A stretch of DNA of 64,000 bases from Acanthamoeba sp. SK_2022b (GCA_027943245.1 JANDJZ010000013.1:186001-250000); one strand, 5' to 3'. Shown: positions 22,928 to 34,821, counted from the stretch's first letter. Program-made: numbers and translations. The notes: generated by a model from the sequence alone, not told the origin.

Positions 22928-25885
22928 ATGCTCCCTGTTCAACAACAAGTTGAAAATGGGCAACTTCAACTACCTCCTGGAGGGGATACGGCGGGGATGA
23001 CTTGGAAGAAGCCTGCGGTGGGCCTTCAACAACGGCTTACCTTCGATGATTTCCACATTATCGAGCAGGTTGGCGAAGGAACCTATGGGTGCGTTTCCCT
23101 GCTTCACTTCTCTCTATCTCTCTTCGTACCACGGTAATGTTGGTGTTGCATGTCATCACGCCGCTGCTTTCCGTTGTATTCGACGTCGGAGTCGATAGAG
23201 AGCTCTTGGAATAAACCCACTTCGAATCCCCGCACGACAACACCATCATCATCATCATCATCACCCATTCTACGCAGCTCCTTCATGTCGCGACTTTCCA
23301 CTCAACCCTTTTCCTATCTCTCTCGCGTTTCTCTTGCAGGCGTGTATTCAAGGCGCGAAACAAACACACTAATAAGCTTACCGCGCTCAAAGTCGTTTTC
23401 CCGACTGAAGATGACGAGGGGGTATACATTCACTCATTCGTTGCCATCTTATTTCATCTCGAGACTGCGTCAGCATCCCATCGTTGCCACAGTGTCTCAT
23501 CATTCCATGTGCACATGTCGTGTTGGCTTGTGCGCAGCTTCCGTTCACGGCTGTTCGGGAGATCAAGTACCTGCAGATGCTGCATGAGCACTCCAACGTC
23601 ATCAAGCTTGAGGGAACCTTCTTTACCAAGGGTATGTCCACACCGCCGTATGCGTGAACTCAACATGTTCCGACATCATCATCGAGGCACAATCGCAACC
23701 TCAGAGAGCTCTCTCTGATCTGAGTCCCTCACCATCACCATCCTCAACCGATTTCCTCTTGTTGTGTGCGCTTCTCAGACGGCGAGCTGGTGTTGGCCTT
23801 TGAATACATGGAAAACGATCTGTCGGGGTTGCTCTCTCTGAAGAACCTCCAGTTCACCCCGGCGCAGACCAAGTGTCTCTTCAAGCAGGTGCTCCACGGC
23901 CTCCATCAGTGCCACAGTGCCGGTATCATGCACAGAGACATCAAAGGTAATGGGCGGCACTGGCTCGAGAGCCTCTCTTGCAAAGGAGGGTGAGCCTTAC
24001 GGTTTAGCTAAACCAAGTGCACTGTCGCATGCCTATCGCTGTCGCTCCGTGTTCTTCCGCGCGCGCTACCTTTTTGCTCGCACAGCGGCCAATCTGTTGC
24101 TCAACAATGGCCAGCTGAAGCTGGCCGACTTTGGCCTAGCCTCCAACTATGCCCGGCGGCGCACGTTCTCAACCAACGTGGTGACGCTCTGGTATCGCGC
24201 CCCCGAGCTGCTGCTCGGCGTTAACACATACGGGCCCAAGGTCGACATCTGGAGCGCAGGGTACGTGTCATGATCCACTTTCCCAGTCACCACCCACTCG
24301 CGCCGCCTCTTTGCTCTCCAGAGAGTGAGGCGCCTTTTGTTTCGGGGCTGACATATAAGCGTTTCCCATGTGTGCGTGTAGGTGTTTGTTCATCGAACTC
24401 CTGACGCGCCAGTCGCCGTTCCCGGGTCGTGAAGAAAAGCACCAGCTAGAGCTCATCGTGCGAACGTGCGGCACGCCCGACGAAAGGAACTGGCCGGGCG
24501 TCACCAAGCTCGACGGCTACAAGCTGCTCCAGGGACTCACGGGACACAAGAACCGACTGTCGGAGGTCTTTGGCAAGTTTGATCCGAGGGCGCTCGACCT
24601 CCTGTCCAAGATGCTTGCTCTGGACCCGACGCAGCGCCCGACCGCTTCTGAGGCCCTCGACCACGACTACTTTTGGTCGGACCCTTTGCCCTGCAAAGCC
24701 AGCGAGTACGTTCTGCCCTCTGCAACCTCAATGGCCACACGTCCCGTTCTCGAGTTGAGCCTCAACTCAGCCTAACAATGGCTCCTCCCCGACAGGTTGC
24801 CTCACTACCCTGCGATGCACGAGTACGAGGCGAAGAAGACGCGACAGAGCGAGCGCCAGCCCAAGCGACAAAAAGTCACGGGCTACGCGCCGACCGTTCC
24901 AGTCGCCCCTCTTCGAGCGCAGCCCTACCCGCCGCATCACCATCACCACCAGCAGCAGCAGGGCTATCCCGTGCCACAGCACTCCCAGTCTCGCAGCGAC
25001 TACCCGCCCCCGTCCCACTATGCCCACCCTGCGCCGTACCCGCCTAAGTCGAGCCAGTACGCGCCGGCCAGGCAGAATCCTCCCCTGGGTCCGCACTGGG
25101 GACCCGCGGCTCATGGAACGCAGCCCCAGGCCGGCCGGCATCCTGCCGCTGGGGGCGATGGCCTCTTGCCGACGCCTCCCGTCCTTCCTCCTCATTCGAG
25201 CCGGCCGACGGGCTACGCGGGAGGGTATCCCAATGGGGCGCACCCTCCCTCCTCGAGCGCGATGCCTCACTACGACGCCGCGCGAAGCAGTGGCAGCCGG
25301 CAGCCGAGCGGGCACGCCCACGCTGGAATGATGGGCGCACGGCCTATCCAGCACCACGGTCGTCCGTCTGCTTCGTCGTCGACCCTGCAGCGAAACGGAC
25401 AACACCCCCCAGCGACCGGCCATTCGGCGGTGTCCTCCACGAGCGTGCCGCCGCACCGGAGCACTAACGGCATGCACCCTCAGCCGCACATGCCGCCCGG
25501 CAGCACAGCCCACCACGGTGGCAGCGGCCACTACCCTGCGGGGCGGAGCGCCGAGTACCACCATGCCCCGCGGGAGCACCGACCGCCATCGTCGTCGGCC
25601 GTGGCGCCGTCTTCGGTCGGCAGCGGCACCGGCGGCGGACATCTTATGGACGGGCCGCGACACGACATGCCTCCCATGGCGTCGTACAACCGCCCGCCAG
25701 CCGGAGCGCATCGACCGCACCACCTCCATCACCCCCATGGCCACCCGATCGCGGACGGCCACGCCTCGGCGTCGGCCTACAACGTGCACCGTAGCCATGC
25801 GCGGGCGACGCTGAGCAGCGTCGAGCGGCTGGAGGTGGGCGTCGACACCACCGGCAAGCGTAAGAGGGAAGCCGCGCCTCTCTGA
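22928..25885 (+). CDS. CDK9/CDK12-class cyclin-dependent kinase
   Basis: Multi-exon kinase with the start at 22928. Visible motifs: Gly loop VGEGTYG; catalytic Lys in [10 protein letters not shown]-helix PFTAVRE, equivalent to [32 protein letters not shown]; and the C-lobe through [24 protein letters not shown]. The YFWSDPLPC block and the following [17 protein letters not shown] are characteristic of the CDK9/CDK12/plant CDKC group, which phosphorylates the RNA polymerase II tail (family knowledge). After the kinase there is a roughly 350-residue His/Pro/Ser/Gly-rich low-complexity tail in a single exon (24797-25885). A basic KRKRE sequence near the C-terminus may be a nuclear signal. A cyclin partner is expected but is not in this window. 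Confidence 0.87.
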
Positions 25886-26049
25886 TGGCCAGCCGGTGTT
25901 GCCTTGGTTGGTTGGCGGGCAAGGATAAAAGATTGTCTGCGGGAAGTGTGCGCGCCAAAAGAGGTTTTTGCTCGCGTGCCCCCCAAGGTTTGCTTGCCCT
26001 CGTGTGTTGGTGGCCTACAAAAAACGTTATTTATTTGTATTGAACGCAT

Positions 26050-26055
26050 AATAAA
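26050..26055 (+). terminator. Poly(A) signal AATAAA downstream of the CDK gene
   Basis: A canonical hexamer about 165 nt after the CDK stop and before the CDF transporter start. Confidence 0.55.
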
Positions 26056-26095
26056 AAAGATTTCTATTAATTTCTATCAATTTGCCGAGGTACAG

Positions 26096-27061
26096 ATGAA
26101 GCGCTTGGCTCGGCCTCAGGCTGGTGTGGCACTGGGGTCGGTGCGCCCACGGGACACTACAACAGCACGAGGCTTTACCGTCAAGAGCCTTTTTCCGCCT
26201 ACCACACAAAGCTCCATATTGTCTCCATCTCCATCTTCAAAATTGCTGCGATTTACATCGGATCCTTCTTCCACCTTGCGATGCCCCTCCTCCTGCCGGT
26301 CTTCCTCTCTCTTGCCGCTGGGGACACCTTCATCTCCTTCCATGCAAGCGCGATTTCACGGTGGCGTGAGCCACGGTGGCGGCCCGCCCCATCATCACGA
26401 GCCTCACAAAAGCAAGCAGCCCCTAGCAACGTCTTTCTCGCTGGCAGCCCTTTGGCGAAAGATCTCGGGCCAGGAGGACAGGAGCGAAGAGGCCAACACG
26501 AGCAAGGAGAAGAAAGACGACGAAGTGAACTACAAGAGAGAGGCCGAGGATGCGCAGGAGCAGAACAAACAGATGCGAGTCATCACGTGGGTCGGACTGG
26601 GCCTCAACATCCTCCTCGGCACCAGCAAAGCCATCGCCGGCACCGTACGCTGGCGCCGCTGCTCTATGTGGGAGGCATTCGCGTGTGCATGGTGTGCGCA
26701 CCGCTGACTCCAAGCTTACCGTGCACCACGCATTTCGGTGTACTGATGCGTGTGTGTAGATGGGCAACTCGCAAGCGCTGGTAGCAGACGCTGTGCATTC
26801 CTTCACGGACGGCATTTCGGACATCGTCACTTTGTGGGCCATCCACATGATGCAGGTCCCTGCTTGCCTCCTTCTCCCACTTCTCACTTGGCACGCACGC
26901 AAACTTTCTGATGCTTGCGCGTTTAACACAGCTGCCGCACAACGCCCAATACCCGTACGGTCACGGCAAGTTTGAGACCATGGGTGCGTCACACGCCCTT
27001 TTTCTCTCGCATGCGCCACTGCGAGCATCTATGGCAAACAGCTTCTCTCTCTCTCTCTCTC

Positions 27062-27097
<36 letters not shown>

Positions 27098-28461
27098 TGT
27101 TGCTGGTCAGGCACGTTTCTGGTAGCCGTCACATTGGTGGCGACGGGAGTAGGCATCGGTGGCCACGCCGTCGACTCCCTCATGAACATGTCCAATGGTT
27201 CGTCCTCCGGCTGAAGAGTTTGCGCTACATCGCGCGCGCGCGCTCTCTCTCTCTCTCTCCAGCGGTAGGTTGCACTTTTGGCTCATGCTCGGACCTCTCT
27301 GCCCCGACTTCTCCATAGAGGTGCCGTCCAACCTGGCCCTCTACGGCGCGATGGGGTCGATTCTCTTTAAAGGTACGGCGACGTGCCAGCGCGGATCGCC
27401 TCCGTTGTGCGTTGTTGGCTGATATAGTCGACATGGTTGTATGTGTGTTTCGGTCTCGCAGAGGCGCTCTACCACGCGACGGTGCGAATTGGAAAGCGGG
27501 CGGGAAGCGAACTGCTCATCGCCAATGCGTGGCACCACCGAACGGGTAACGCGTCTTACCGCACACGCACGTCTCCTTCTTCGCGTGCAACTGACACAAT
27601 CCGCATCAATGGCACGCACGTCCAGACGCCATTTCATCGGTGGTGGCGCTGTTCGGTGTGGCCGGCGCGCAGTACGGCATAACGTGGCTCGATCCGGTCG
27701 CCGGCCTCGCCGTCGGTGCCATGATCGTGAAGATGGGCGTCGGTGCGTGTCTCCCATAAATATGGCGCTATGTGACATGCGCTGACCAACACCCGATTCG
27801 CTCGCGCTGACTGCTGCACGCGATGGCCGCAGAGATGGGGATGAAGAGCGTGCGCGAGTTGACCGACGCCTCGATCGAACATGATATGCTCAACTACATG
27901 GAGAAGCTCATCAGGGACGTCGAAGGAGTGGTGGAGGCACGCAAGATCAGGTGCCCGCCTCATCCCCCCCCCCCCGTTCTCCCCCAATGCGTGCACGACT
28001 CATCCTTTGTGTGGGGTGCGGTGGCGTCGACGGCAAAAAAAAAAAAAAAAAACGAAAATAACAGGGCTCGAAAGATGGGAACGTACAGCATTGTGGACGT
28101 CAAGATCCAGGTGGACCATCTACTGAGCGTGTCCGCCGCGCACCAGGTCGCCAAGCGAGTAAGGCTCACGCTCCTCGATGCAATCCCCCAAGTGAACGAC
28201 GTGATGGTACCGCCCATCCACGTCCTACGCGCCCGCATATAATGCGCGTCTGCTTGCTTCGTCTCGGTGAGCTTGCTGACGCGGCCTTTGTGCCAGGTGC
28301 ACGTGGACCCCGAGCCGCCGCAGTCACAAACCCTGCAGACACTGATGCGACCGCAGTCCGAGATCTACCAAGACGTCGTCTCTAAAGTCGACCTCTTCCC
28401 CGAGGCAGTCCCTCCCATTCTTTCACACAGTGCAACGCGAACGGCCGTGCTGAGCCTAGCC

Positions 28462-28499
<38 letters not shown>

Positions 28500-29034
28500 G
28501 CACGCACGCACACACACACACACACACCACAAACCGTTGGTGATGTGCAGGTGTACCTCTCGTACATGTGCTGCCACTACTATAACATGCGCTTGACGGT
28601 CGAGGTGGACCTGCTCTTTGCCGAGGAGAACATCAGCCTCAAGCAGGCTCAGGAGCTCGCCAAGAAGATCCAGAGGGAGATACTCACCATCAAGGTAGGC
28701 ATGCGAGCCTGACTTCTCCCTGCACTTTTAATCTAACGCCACATCATGGGTCTCCTCGCATGACGCTGACGTTGGTTGTTGGGCGGAATGCCAGGACGTG
28801 CATCACGCCGACATCATGAGCAACCTGACCCTCCAATCCGCCAGCAAGGAGAGGGAGTGGAACAACTGGATCAAACAGCAGCGTATGATGCGGGCCCGGA
28901 TGGAGGAGGAGGGCGGCAAGGGCCTGGGCGACCTCAAGCTGCCCCTCTCGCCCCCGTCCCTGCCCTCCTTCCCCGCCATCCGCGAGGCCGAGTACCCCCA
29001 AGGCCGCCCGGGCCACATGTGGTCTCCCAAGTAA
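26096..29034 (+). CDS. Cation diffusion facilitator (ZnT-type) transporter, probably mitochondrial
   Basis: Multi-exon gene. From the ATG at 26096 the first residues are basic and hydroxylated (MKRLARPQ, TTTARGFTVKSLF), like a mitochondrial presequence. An alternative start is the ATG of MQARFHGG at 26342. CDF landmarks: LNILLGTSKAIAGT (TM1), then LVADAVHSFTDGISD with its HxxxD metal site, PYGHGKFETMG, FLVAVTLVATGVGIGGHAVDSL, and the second metal site AWHHRTDAISSVVALFG. TM6 is DPVAGLAVGAMIVKMG. A cytosolic domain follows with MRLTVEVDLLFAEENISLKQAQELA, then a Pro-rich end. HxxxD pairs indicate Zn2+/H+ exchange (family knowledge). The long presequence and tail suggest a ZnT9-like or mitochondrial member, but the compartment is inferred. 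Introns carry TG, CA and poly-A tracts. Confidence 0.85.
27063..27096 (+). repeat. (TG)n tract 14 nt before a 3' splice site
   Basis: About 34 bp of TG preceded by a CT tract, in a CDF intron whose acceptor AG is at 27109-27110. Confidence 0.9.
28464..28528. repeat. (CA)n/(CGCA)n microsatellite in CDF intron
   Basis: About 65 bp of CA with a GCAC-variant core, in the intron before the exon encoding VYLSYMCCHYYNMRL. Confidence 0.92.
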
Positions 29035-29141
29035 AGAAAAGAGCAAGACAACGCCCAAACGAGCGCGCGCAGTTGTTGTTTCTCTTTTTCTGTGTGTGAT
29101 GGGGAGAGGGGCCGGGGGGGGGGGGTGACGTTCATGTGGAC

Positions 29142-31014
29142 TCAGTCGATCTTGGCCAGGTCCTCTTGAATGACGCTGATGAGCTCCTTCTCGGACATGT
29201 CTACGTAGAGCATCTCCTCACCAAACTGGCCCACCTTCTTGACGATCTTGTGGTCGAAGAACTCCCTGAGATGGCCATTGAGTGCATCGCGTCCGCCCGC
29301 AAGCAGGTTCTGCTCGCAGACCGTTGAGAACTCGGCCAGTGCGATGGCCTTTGCTCGTGCCCCGCCTGATGCGAGAGGTGTGCGGGCCATGAGGCAGAGA
29401 GAGAGAGAGAGAGAGACGGTTGAGGTACGAACGCGCACGAATGAGAGAAGAAGAGCGACGTACCTCGACCGCCGAGCTCCTTCATTTCCTTGATCTTCTG
29501 GAGCTGCGTGGTGGCCAAGAGCTTGAAGATGCGTTTGGCGTTGGCGGGCACTGACCCAAGCACGGATCGCACGCTCTTGTGGCCAGCTGTGCCGTGGCGC
29601 CAGCACGCAACACGCCGTCGTCAACGATTGCCATCGCGAATCAGCCCGCGGCCCTGTGGACTCCTACAGAGAGGGATGGGCGAGGGAGTGAAGAGCGTAC
29701 ACTGCACTTCATTTTTGCCGAAGGACTTGAAGAGGGCGAGGTTGGCTTCGCTTTCGTGCTCGTAGGGCTCGAACGTAGTAGCATCCTGCCAGGCAAAATT
29801 GAAGTGGCCGACCATGATGTGGTTCCACACTGCGGCAAAGCGATCTCGCGTGAGGCACCACAACTGGTCGAGACCATGCCAGAACACGGGGAATAGGTGC
29901 GCGCGTACAGAGTGGAGCGTAGGCGTGATCAATAGAAGCCAGCATGTGGACTTGTGGTATGGCAGCGAGCCTGGCAAGGACCTGGATGCATGTGGGCCAG
30001 CAGCGTCAGGTCTGCCGTCCCCGGGCCCGTGGGTTCAGCACAAGGGAAGGAGGAGCCGGCGATGCACCGATTGAGCAGCCGGACTTCGGAGCGCAGGTCC
30101 GTCGATGTTGTGTACAATGATGAACAGATCGGCAGGAACGGCAGCCCGAGCAGCGCTTGCCGCGGCCTGCAGGAGAGCGGGGGGGGGGGGAACAGGCGTG
30201 AAGACCCGTGACGCGCACGATGGCCGTGTCAGGGCAAGACGCGCCTTGTTTTGGAATAGGGCTTGCAGCGCTCGGCAGTGATCCATGGGTTCGGTGGGCA
30301 TCGGTCGCCCAACGCCGAGTACGCTCTGAGTGATCATCGCCAATAGCTGTGGTTGAAGCGAAAGTTTACCCGAGGTCAGTGAGGTGCGGCTCAGCGCGTA
30401 CAGGAGGCCTGAGCGAGGCAGCACAGACGCGAAGAACGGTCCACGTACGTTGCGGACGGTGGTAGTTGGCGAGTAGCCCTCGACAGTGACGAGTGGGTAG
30501 GCAGAGAGCATCGACTTGCCGAAGTCGTTGAGTAGATTGAACTTTGATCCGAAGCCATAAAAGAGGAGATTGAAGCCCGACCTGTGGTGCTTTGAGTTCT
30601 TCTTGTCCCCTCAGCTGAAGGCAGACAACAGTTGGTGTGCAGGGCGTACTGAATCTGATGCATCCATTTGGGGAACGATTTCTTGAGCTCTCGGGAGAGA
30701 AGGCTTCGGTGTTCGGCGTACTCAGTATTCCGAGCCTGTTCAGGAACGCCCTCAATGAAAGCCTTGGAAAGAACCTCTTCGCTAAGGTCCTTGAAGCTCG
30801 ATTTTGTGGTTTTGGAAGGTTTGGCCTGAAATGCGAAGTAGTCCTCACCCTCATCGTCGTCCACGAGCTCTGGTTGCAGCCTCTTCTTTCGCTTCCGTCC
30901 CTTTGCTCCATGCCCTTCGTTGTGCCAACATCTCACCACCTCGATACTAGGTTGAATGGCTTGTACGTCTTCCGATTCGAGAGAGCAAAATTGAAACTTG
31001 TCTTCCTCGTCCAT
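29142..31014 (-). CDS. ORC2: Origin recognition complex subunit 2
   Basis: Nuclear subunit of the ORC replication-origin complex. The chosen start is the ATG at 31014 (MDEEDKFQF); an ATG at 31071 lies in frame upstream. Hallmarks, in order: an acidic and basic N-terminal region; SGFNLLFYGFGSKFNLLNDF, matching the ORC2 'llyGlGSK' block; LVTVEGYSPTTTVRN; DLFIIVHNIDGPALRS; LTLLASIDH; HFNFAWQDATTFEPYEHE; and a C-terminal winged-helix region (LLATTQLQKIKEM, then EMLYVDMSEKELISVI) to the stop at 29142. ORC2 has a degenerate AAA+ fold and does not hydrolyse ATP itself (family knowledge). Exon edges near the N-terminus are approximate. Confidence 0.88.
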
Positions 31015-31236
31015 CTTTGTCTCGCCCTGTTCTCTCTCTAGAAAAAGGCGCGAACCATGCATGCCTGGCATAGTTTAAAAAAACATTGCTTTTGCGTGGC
31101 CGGTTTTTTGGGGGGACTTGGCAGGAAGCATTATCCGGCTTTGGTAGCTGTTTTCATTCTCCTTCTTCTCTCTTTCTCCCCCGCAAGCATCGGCCATCGC
31201 CCTCCCGCGTACGACCGGCTTCTTGAATCAGCAACC
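31015..31236. promoter_or_regulatory. Divergent promoter region, ORC2 / eL33
   Basis: 222 bp between divergent starts. It contains a long pyrimidine-rich stretch (about 31150-31190) upstream of the ribosomal-protein gene, as is common at ribosomal-protein promoters. That role is inferred. Confidence 0.4.
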
Positions 31237-31692
31237 ATGGGCAGACAACCTGTGAGGTACGCACCCCCCCCCCTGTGATGGATCGTTCCCTCCTCAGCTC
31301 TCTTTCGGCGTGGCTCTTACATAATCTTCGCTGGTGGCGCATCATTTTGTTAATCCGCCCCTTGCATTTTGATTTCTGCGTACAGACTCTACACCAAGGG
31401 TACCTTCGTGGGCTTCCAGAGGGGCCACCGTACCCAGAACCCCGACGTTGCGCTCGTCGCCATCGAGGGTGTCCAGCAGAAGGAGGACACTGACTTCTAC
31501 CTCGGCAAGAGGATCGCCTTCGTCTACCGGGGCCACAAGAAGAAGCAGGGCACGAAGATCAGGGTCATCTGGGGCCGCATTGCTCGTCCCCACGGCAACA
31601 GTGGTCTCGTGAGGGCTAGGTTCGTGAACAACCTGCCCCCTCAGGCCATGGGTGCTACCCTCCGTGTGATGCTCTACCCTTCGCGCGTATAA
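31237..31692 (+). CDS. RPL35A: 60S ribosomal protein eL33 (L35A), 108 aa
   Basis: Two exons: 31237-31256 (MGRQPVR) and 31386-31692, totalling 327 nt. The protein aligns along its full length with eL33: LYTKGTFVGFQRG, FYLGKRIAFVYRG, RVIWGRIARPHGNSGLVRA and the ending VMLYPSRV. It is a structural component of the large cytosolic ribosomal subunit. The tiny first exon carrying little more than the start codon is a common ribosomal-protein gene layout. Codon use is the most biased in the window, fitting high expression. Confidence 0.97.
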
Positions 31693-32695
31693 ATTAAATG
31701 GTTGTCGTTCTTGATCTTTCTGACACATAAAAACAAGGCTCTGATTCTCTATTCATCTGTAAGCGTGGAAACAATCAATTCGAGTAAGTACTAAGCTTAC
31801 ATATCCGGGACCAGCGTGGTGTGGACTTGCAAAGGCCCTATGTTGCGGTGAAGGCGTAAACAGCCTGAGCGCAGCAACAACAAATCGCAGCGGTGATGAC
31901 CGTCGTCTTACATGTAAGACAACAATAAATAACACCACCTGATCGGCCAACGTTCCAGGCATCACTGGGTATTAGACGACTGATAAAGCGCAGCAACACC
32001 CGGGCACCTCAAGGCCTGGTGGTGGTTTTCCCGGGCAGCTGTCTGGGTGAGACGCCAGCCGGCGGGCGATCAGGCAGCTAACGCTTTTTGTTGGCTCGTC
32101 GGGGCTTAGGTCTTTTGCCCTACTGGTGGGTCATCTGTTACGAGGCCTCGCGGTCTTGTAGCCTGTAGGGAATCGCCACATCTCTTTAGCGCTCTCGACA
32201 CATGTTCCCGTGGCTCAGCACTCCGGGGCGCTCGACGGAGCGGTTGCACCGAGTCAGAAGAACCGCACACCCACACTCACGTTTTCTACTGGTGGCTGGG
32301 CAAGAAAAGCAGCGACGAAGTACGGAAGTTAAGAGCGCTCTAGGCCCAAAAGTGACTCCGCGCAATGGTGTTGTGCTCTCTCTCTCTCTTGGTTATTCGT
32401 GCTTCTCCGTCTCTCGCCGACACGCATTGCCGTGCAGACCTTGCCCTCTCTTCTCCGCTCCAGCAGTGTCGCGGGCTTACCAGACGCACGGTAATTCGGC
32501 GCGGCCGACCTGTTGTTTGCCTCCCTTGAGACTGACTGACTGACTCACGGCTCGTCACGCTACTTCTTGCAGGGAATCACCGCAAGTGCGTCACACGCAA
32601 ACGCACACACACGCAAGCGAACGCGCAACTGCTCCAACAACGCCCTGACCGCCGCCCACGACAAAGAGCTCTCTCAAGAAAAACACACAAAGAAG
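31693..32695. other. Intergenic region with possible 5' UTR intron
   Basis: A 1-kb gap after eL33. A plausible 3' splice site (CTACTTCTTGCAG, ending 32572) upstream of the next ATG suggests a 5' UTR intron for the following gene. An AATAAA lies at about 31925. GC-rich inverted segments around 32000-32090 (CCCGGGCA...CCCGGGCAGC) could form structure. No RNA family was recognised. Confidence 0.35.
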
Positions 32696-34101
32696 ATGGA
32701 ATCTTCTGGCGAGTGCCGAGGGTGCCAAAGAAACATCAAGTTTGCCGTCAAGCAAGCGCGCCTGTGCCGAACGTGCTACAACAAGACATACCTTACCTCC
32801 CAGAAGCGACGCGAGTACTACAAGAACAAGAAGAAGAGGCGAGAGATTCACAGTACAACTTCGGCATCCGTGGAGCCGGCCATCGACGTGCACCAACATC
32901 GACACGTCAAAAACCGACCCGGCAAGAAAGAAGATCACGACCCAACAGGCCGCAGATCGCCTCCGCGCCACCAACCCGACAACCTAGGCCAGGTACATCG
33001 CTCTTCTTTGGGAAGCTGCACATCATCCGTTTCATTTTATTTCCTTGGTCCCATCTTGTCTGGTTGGCCCTCTTTTGTCCGCGGAGGCCTATCATTTCTT
33101 CTCTCCTGAGAGACTCTCGGCGGTTGGCGCTTTCTGACCACCGGGTTTCACCCTTCCAGGACCCCGTGGCAGCGCATCTCTACCTGCTCAGTTATCACCA
33201 GAGCAGTGGCCACATCCATTCGCCGAGCTGTTCCGATTGCGTGCCACGAGGGAGTAGCTGCTTTGGTGGGCCCTCGCCGCCGGGCGCTCTGTCTCTGGCC
33301 GCCTTGGCCCATGCCTCGCAGCACCATGCCTCGTCGTTGCCCGCCTCCCCGTCTCACGCCAGTTCACTGGGATCTTCGTCGCATCATCAACTTTCCTCGG
33401 CGACCTGCTCTTCGATGCCTTCTTCGCCTTCCTCTTCCTCCTCACCGCCCCTCTCCGTGCTGCCCTACCAGCAGCTGCAGCTGCAGTACCAACAGCAAGT
33501 CGCCCAAAATGCGGGTCCGGCGTCCCCGATCCGCGCGTCTTTGCCTCCCACGGCGTCGGCCTCATCTTCGACGGCTGCCTCTCCCTACGGCTCTCCGGCG
33601 ACGGCTACGACTCTTCTGCACGATCTTCTGCAGCAGGTGTCCGCCTTCCCGGCCTACTACGCGGCCCTAGCTCCCGCTCTGGGCCTAGTGCCGGCCATGC
33701 CCACCGAAATGTTTGCCTCAACTACTACGACCTCCTTTTCTACAATCTCTTCTGCTGCTGCGGACCACCGCAGCCAGCTTCCGTCGCTTTCCAGCTTTCT
33801 CTTGCCCAAGGGTTCGACGAACCCGCTCGCCATTCCTACTCCCCGCTATCCTTCCTCTTGCGCTCTTCCCGCCACCAGCCTGCGGACCTGCGCGCAATGT
33901 GGCCACGCGGCTCACCAGCTGGTTGACGCTGATAGTTCTCATCATTGGTACCCAACAACACCCTGTGGCGCGAGCCTCAAGGACTCTGCTGACCTTCTTC
34001 ATCTCCCCCGACCCAGGCTCTGTGCCTCCTGTGTCACGACGCAGCAGCGTGCCGCGCCAGCCGCCACGAGAAGTCCAGCGATCCAGAACCTGCTCAACTG
34101 A
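32696..34101 (+). CDS. Unknown protein with N- and C-terminal Cys clusters, 412 aa
   Basis: Two exons in phase: 32696-32992 and 33160-34101. The N-terminus has CRGCQRNIKFAVKQARLCRTC, a compact CxxC-x13-CxxC zinc-knuckle-like cluster, followed by a strongly basic helix (KRREYYKNKKKRRE). The middle is Ser/Ala/His/Pro-rich with Gln runs (LQLQYQQQ). The C-terminus has a second pair, CAQC and, about 40 residues later, CASC. The layout resembles a DNA- or RNA-binding regulator. No named domain can be assigned and function is unknown. Confidence 0.7.
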
Positions 34102-34631
34102 GCCACAACACCACTCTTATTTATTCTCACTCTGTCATACTGTTGTACTCTCACGACACTCGATATATTTGTTGATTTCGAGATCAACACGCGTGTAAAT
34201 ACTTGAGTCGTGTTCAGAATAAACATGTTCTCTCCGGCGTTACCTGGCACAGCAGAATCCTCTTGTTCGCTGCCGATCTTCGTCTAGCATGTGCTCTTTC
34301 CACGCGTGCTACGGCAGATCCTCACCGCACGGACGTTTCTCAGTAACGGATGTCCCAATGGCGTGCTGGTAAACCTGCCGCGGTTGTTATCGAATATTAA
34401 CCGTTCATTTATCCGCGGTCGGTCATGTTCTGGAGTACTCCGTCCATGCAACCGAGTCGGCGCTTTGTGCGGACCCTTTTTCCGCCGGCGCTTCACTTCA
34501 GTGGCCGCACCAGCCACTGGCTGCGTTGCGCAACAAAGGTGGAGCCCCTAGCCGGACTTTTTCTATCCCATAATCTTCAGTACGTAGCATCTCGCTACCC
34601 ACGTAAAGGGTCAGTGCACAACGACAAGGTT
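34102..34631. other. Intergenic region upstream of U6
   Basis: 530 bp holding the 3' UTR and poly(A) signal of the preceding gene and the putative upstream promoter of U6. TATA-like AT patches occur near 34560-34580. No established pol III element was recognised. Confidence 0.35.
34218..34223 (+). terminator. Poly(A) signal AATAAA
   Basis: Canonical hexamer 116 nt after the stop at 34101. Confidence 0.6.
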
Positions 34632-34660
34632 GGACCTCCCGCAAGGGAGGATCCATCTGT

Positions 34661-34692
<32 letters not shown>

Positions 34693-34744
34693 GGCCCCTG
34701 CGCAAGGATGACACGCAAAATCGAGAAGATACCCAACTTTTTTT
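34632..34744 (+). ncRNA. RNU6: U6 spliceosomal snRNA
   Basis: The strongly conserved U6 core is present. It includes the ACAGAGA box (34676-34682), the AGC catalytic triad (34688-34690) and the internal stem-loop region (CCCCTGCGCAAGGATGACACGCA). The 5' end forms a hairpin, GGACCTCCC-GCAA-GGGAGGATCC, with one bulged A, replacing the usual GTGCTTGCTTCGGCAGCAC type of stem by a different sequence. The gene ends in a T7 tract (34738-34744), a pol III terminator. U6 forms the spliceosome active site with U2. The exact 5' end is inferred from the hairpin. It lies on the same strand as, and 77 nt upstream of, the GT8 start codon. Confidence 0.95.
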
Positions 34745-34821
34745 GCCTTACCTCCGCTTGTTGCCACTTTCCTGATCGGAAAAAGTGTCGTCCGTTTTTT
34801 TTCGAAGCTGAAAACAATTAG

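Noticed and set aside
24767..25798. A 343-codon Arg/His-rich minus-strand frame
   Set aside because: It is the antisense image of the His/Pro-rich tail of the CDK gene.
31885..31945. A box C/D snoRNA candidate (GTGATGA at about 31894, CTGA at about 31940)
   Set aside because: No terminal stem forms between the flanks, and there are no C'/D' boxes. Two short words are expected by chance.
31990..32350. GC-rich inverted segments and a GAAGTTAAG word suggesting an SRP RNA or 5S fragment
   Set aside because: The conserved SRP loop and the rest of 5S are absent. The similarity is limited to a few short words.
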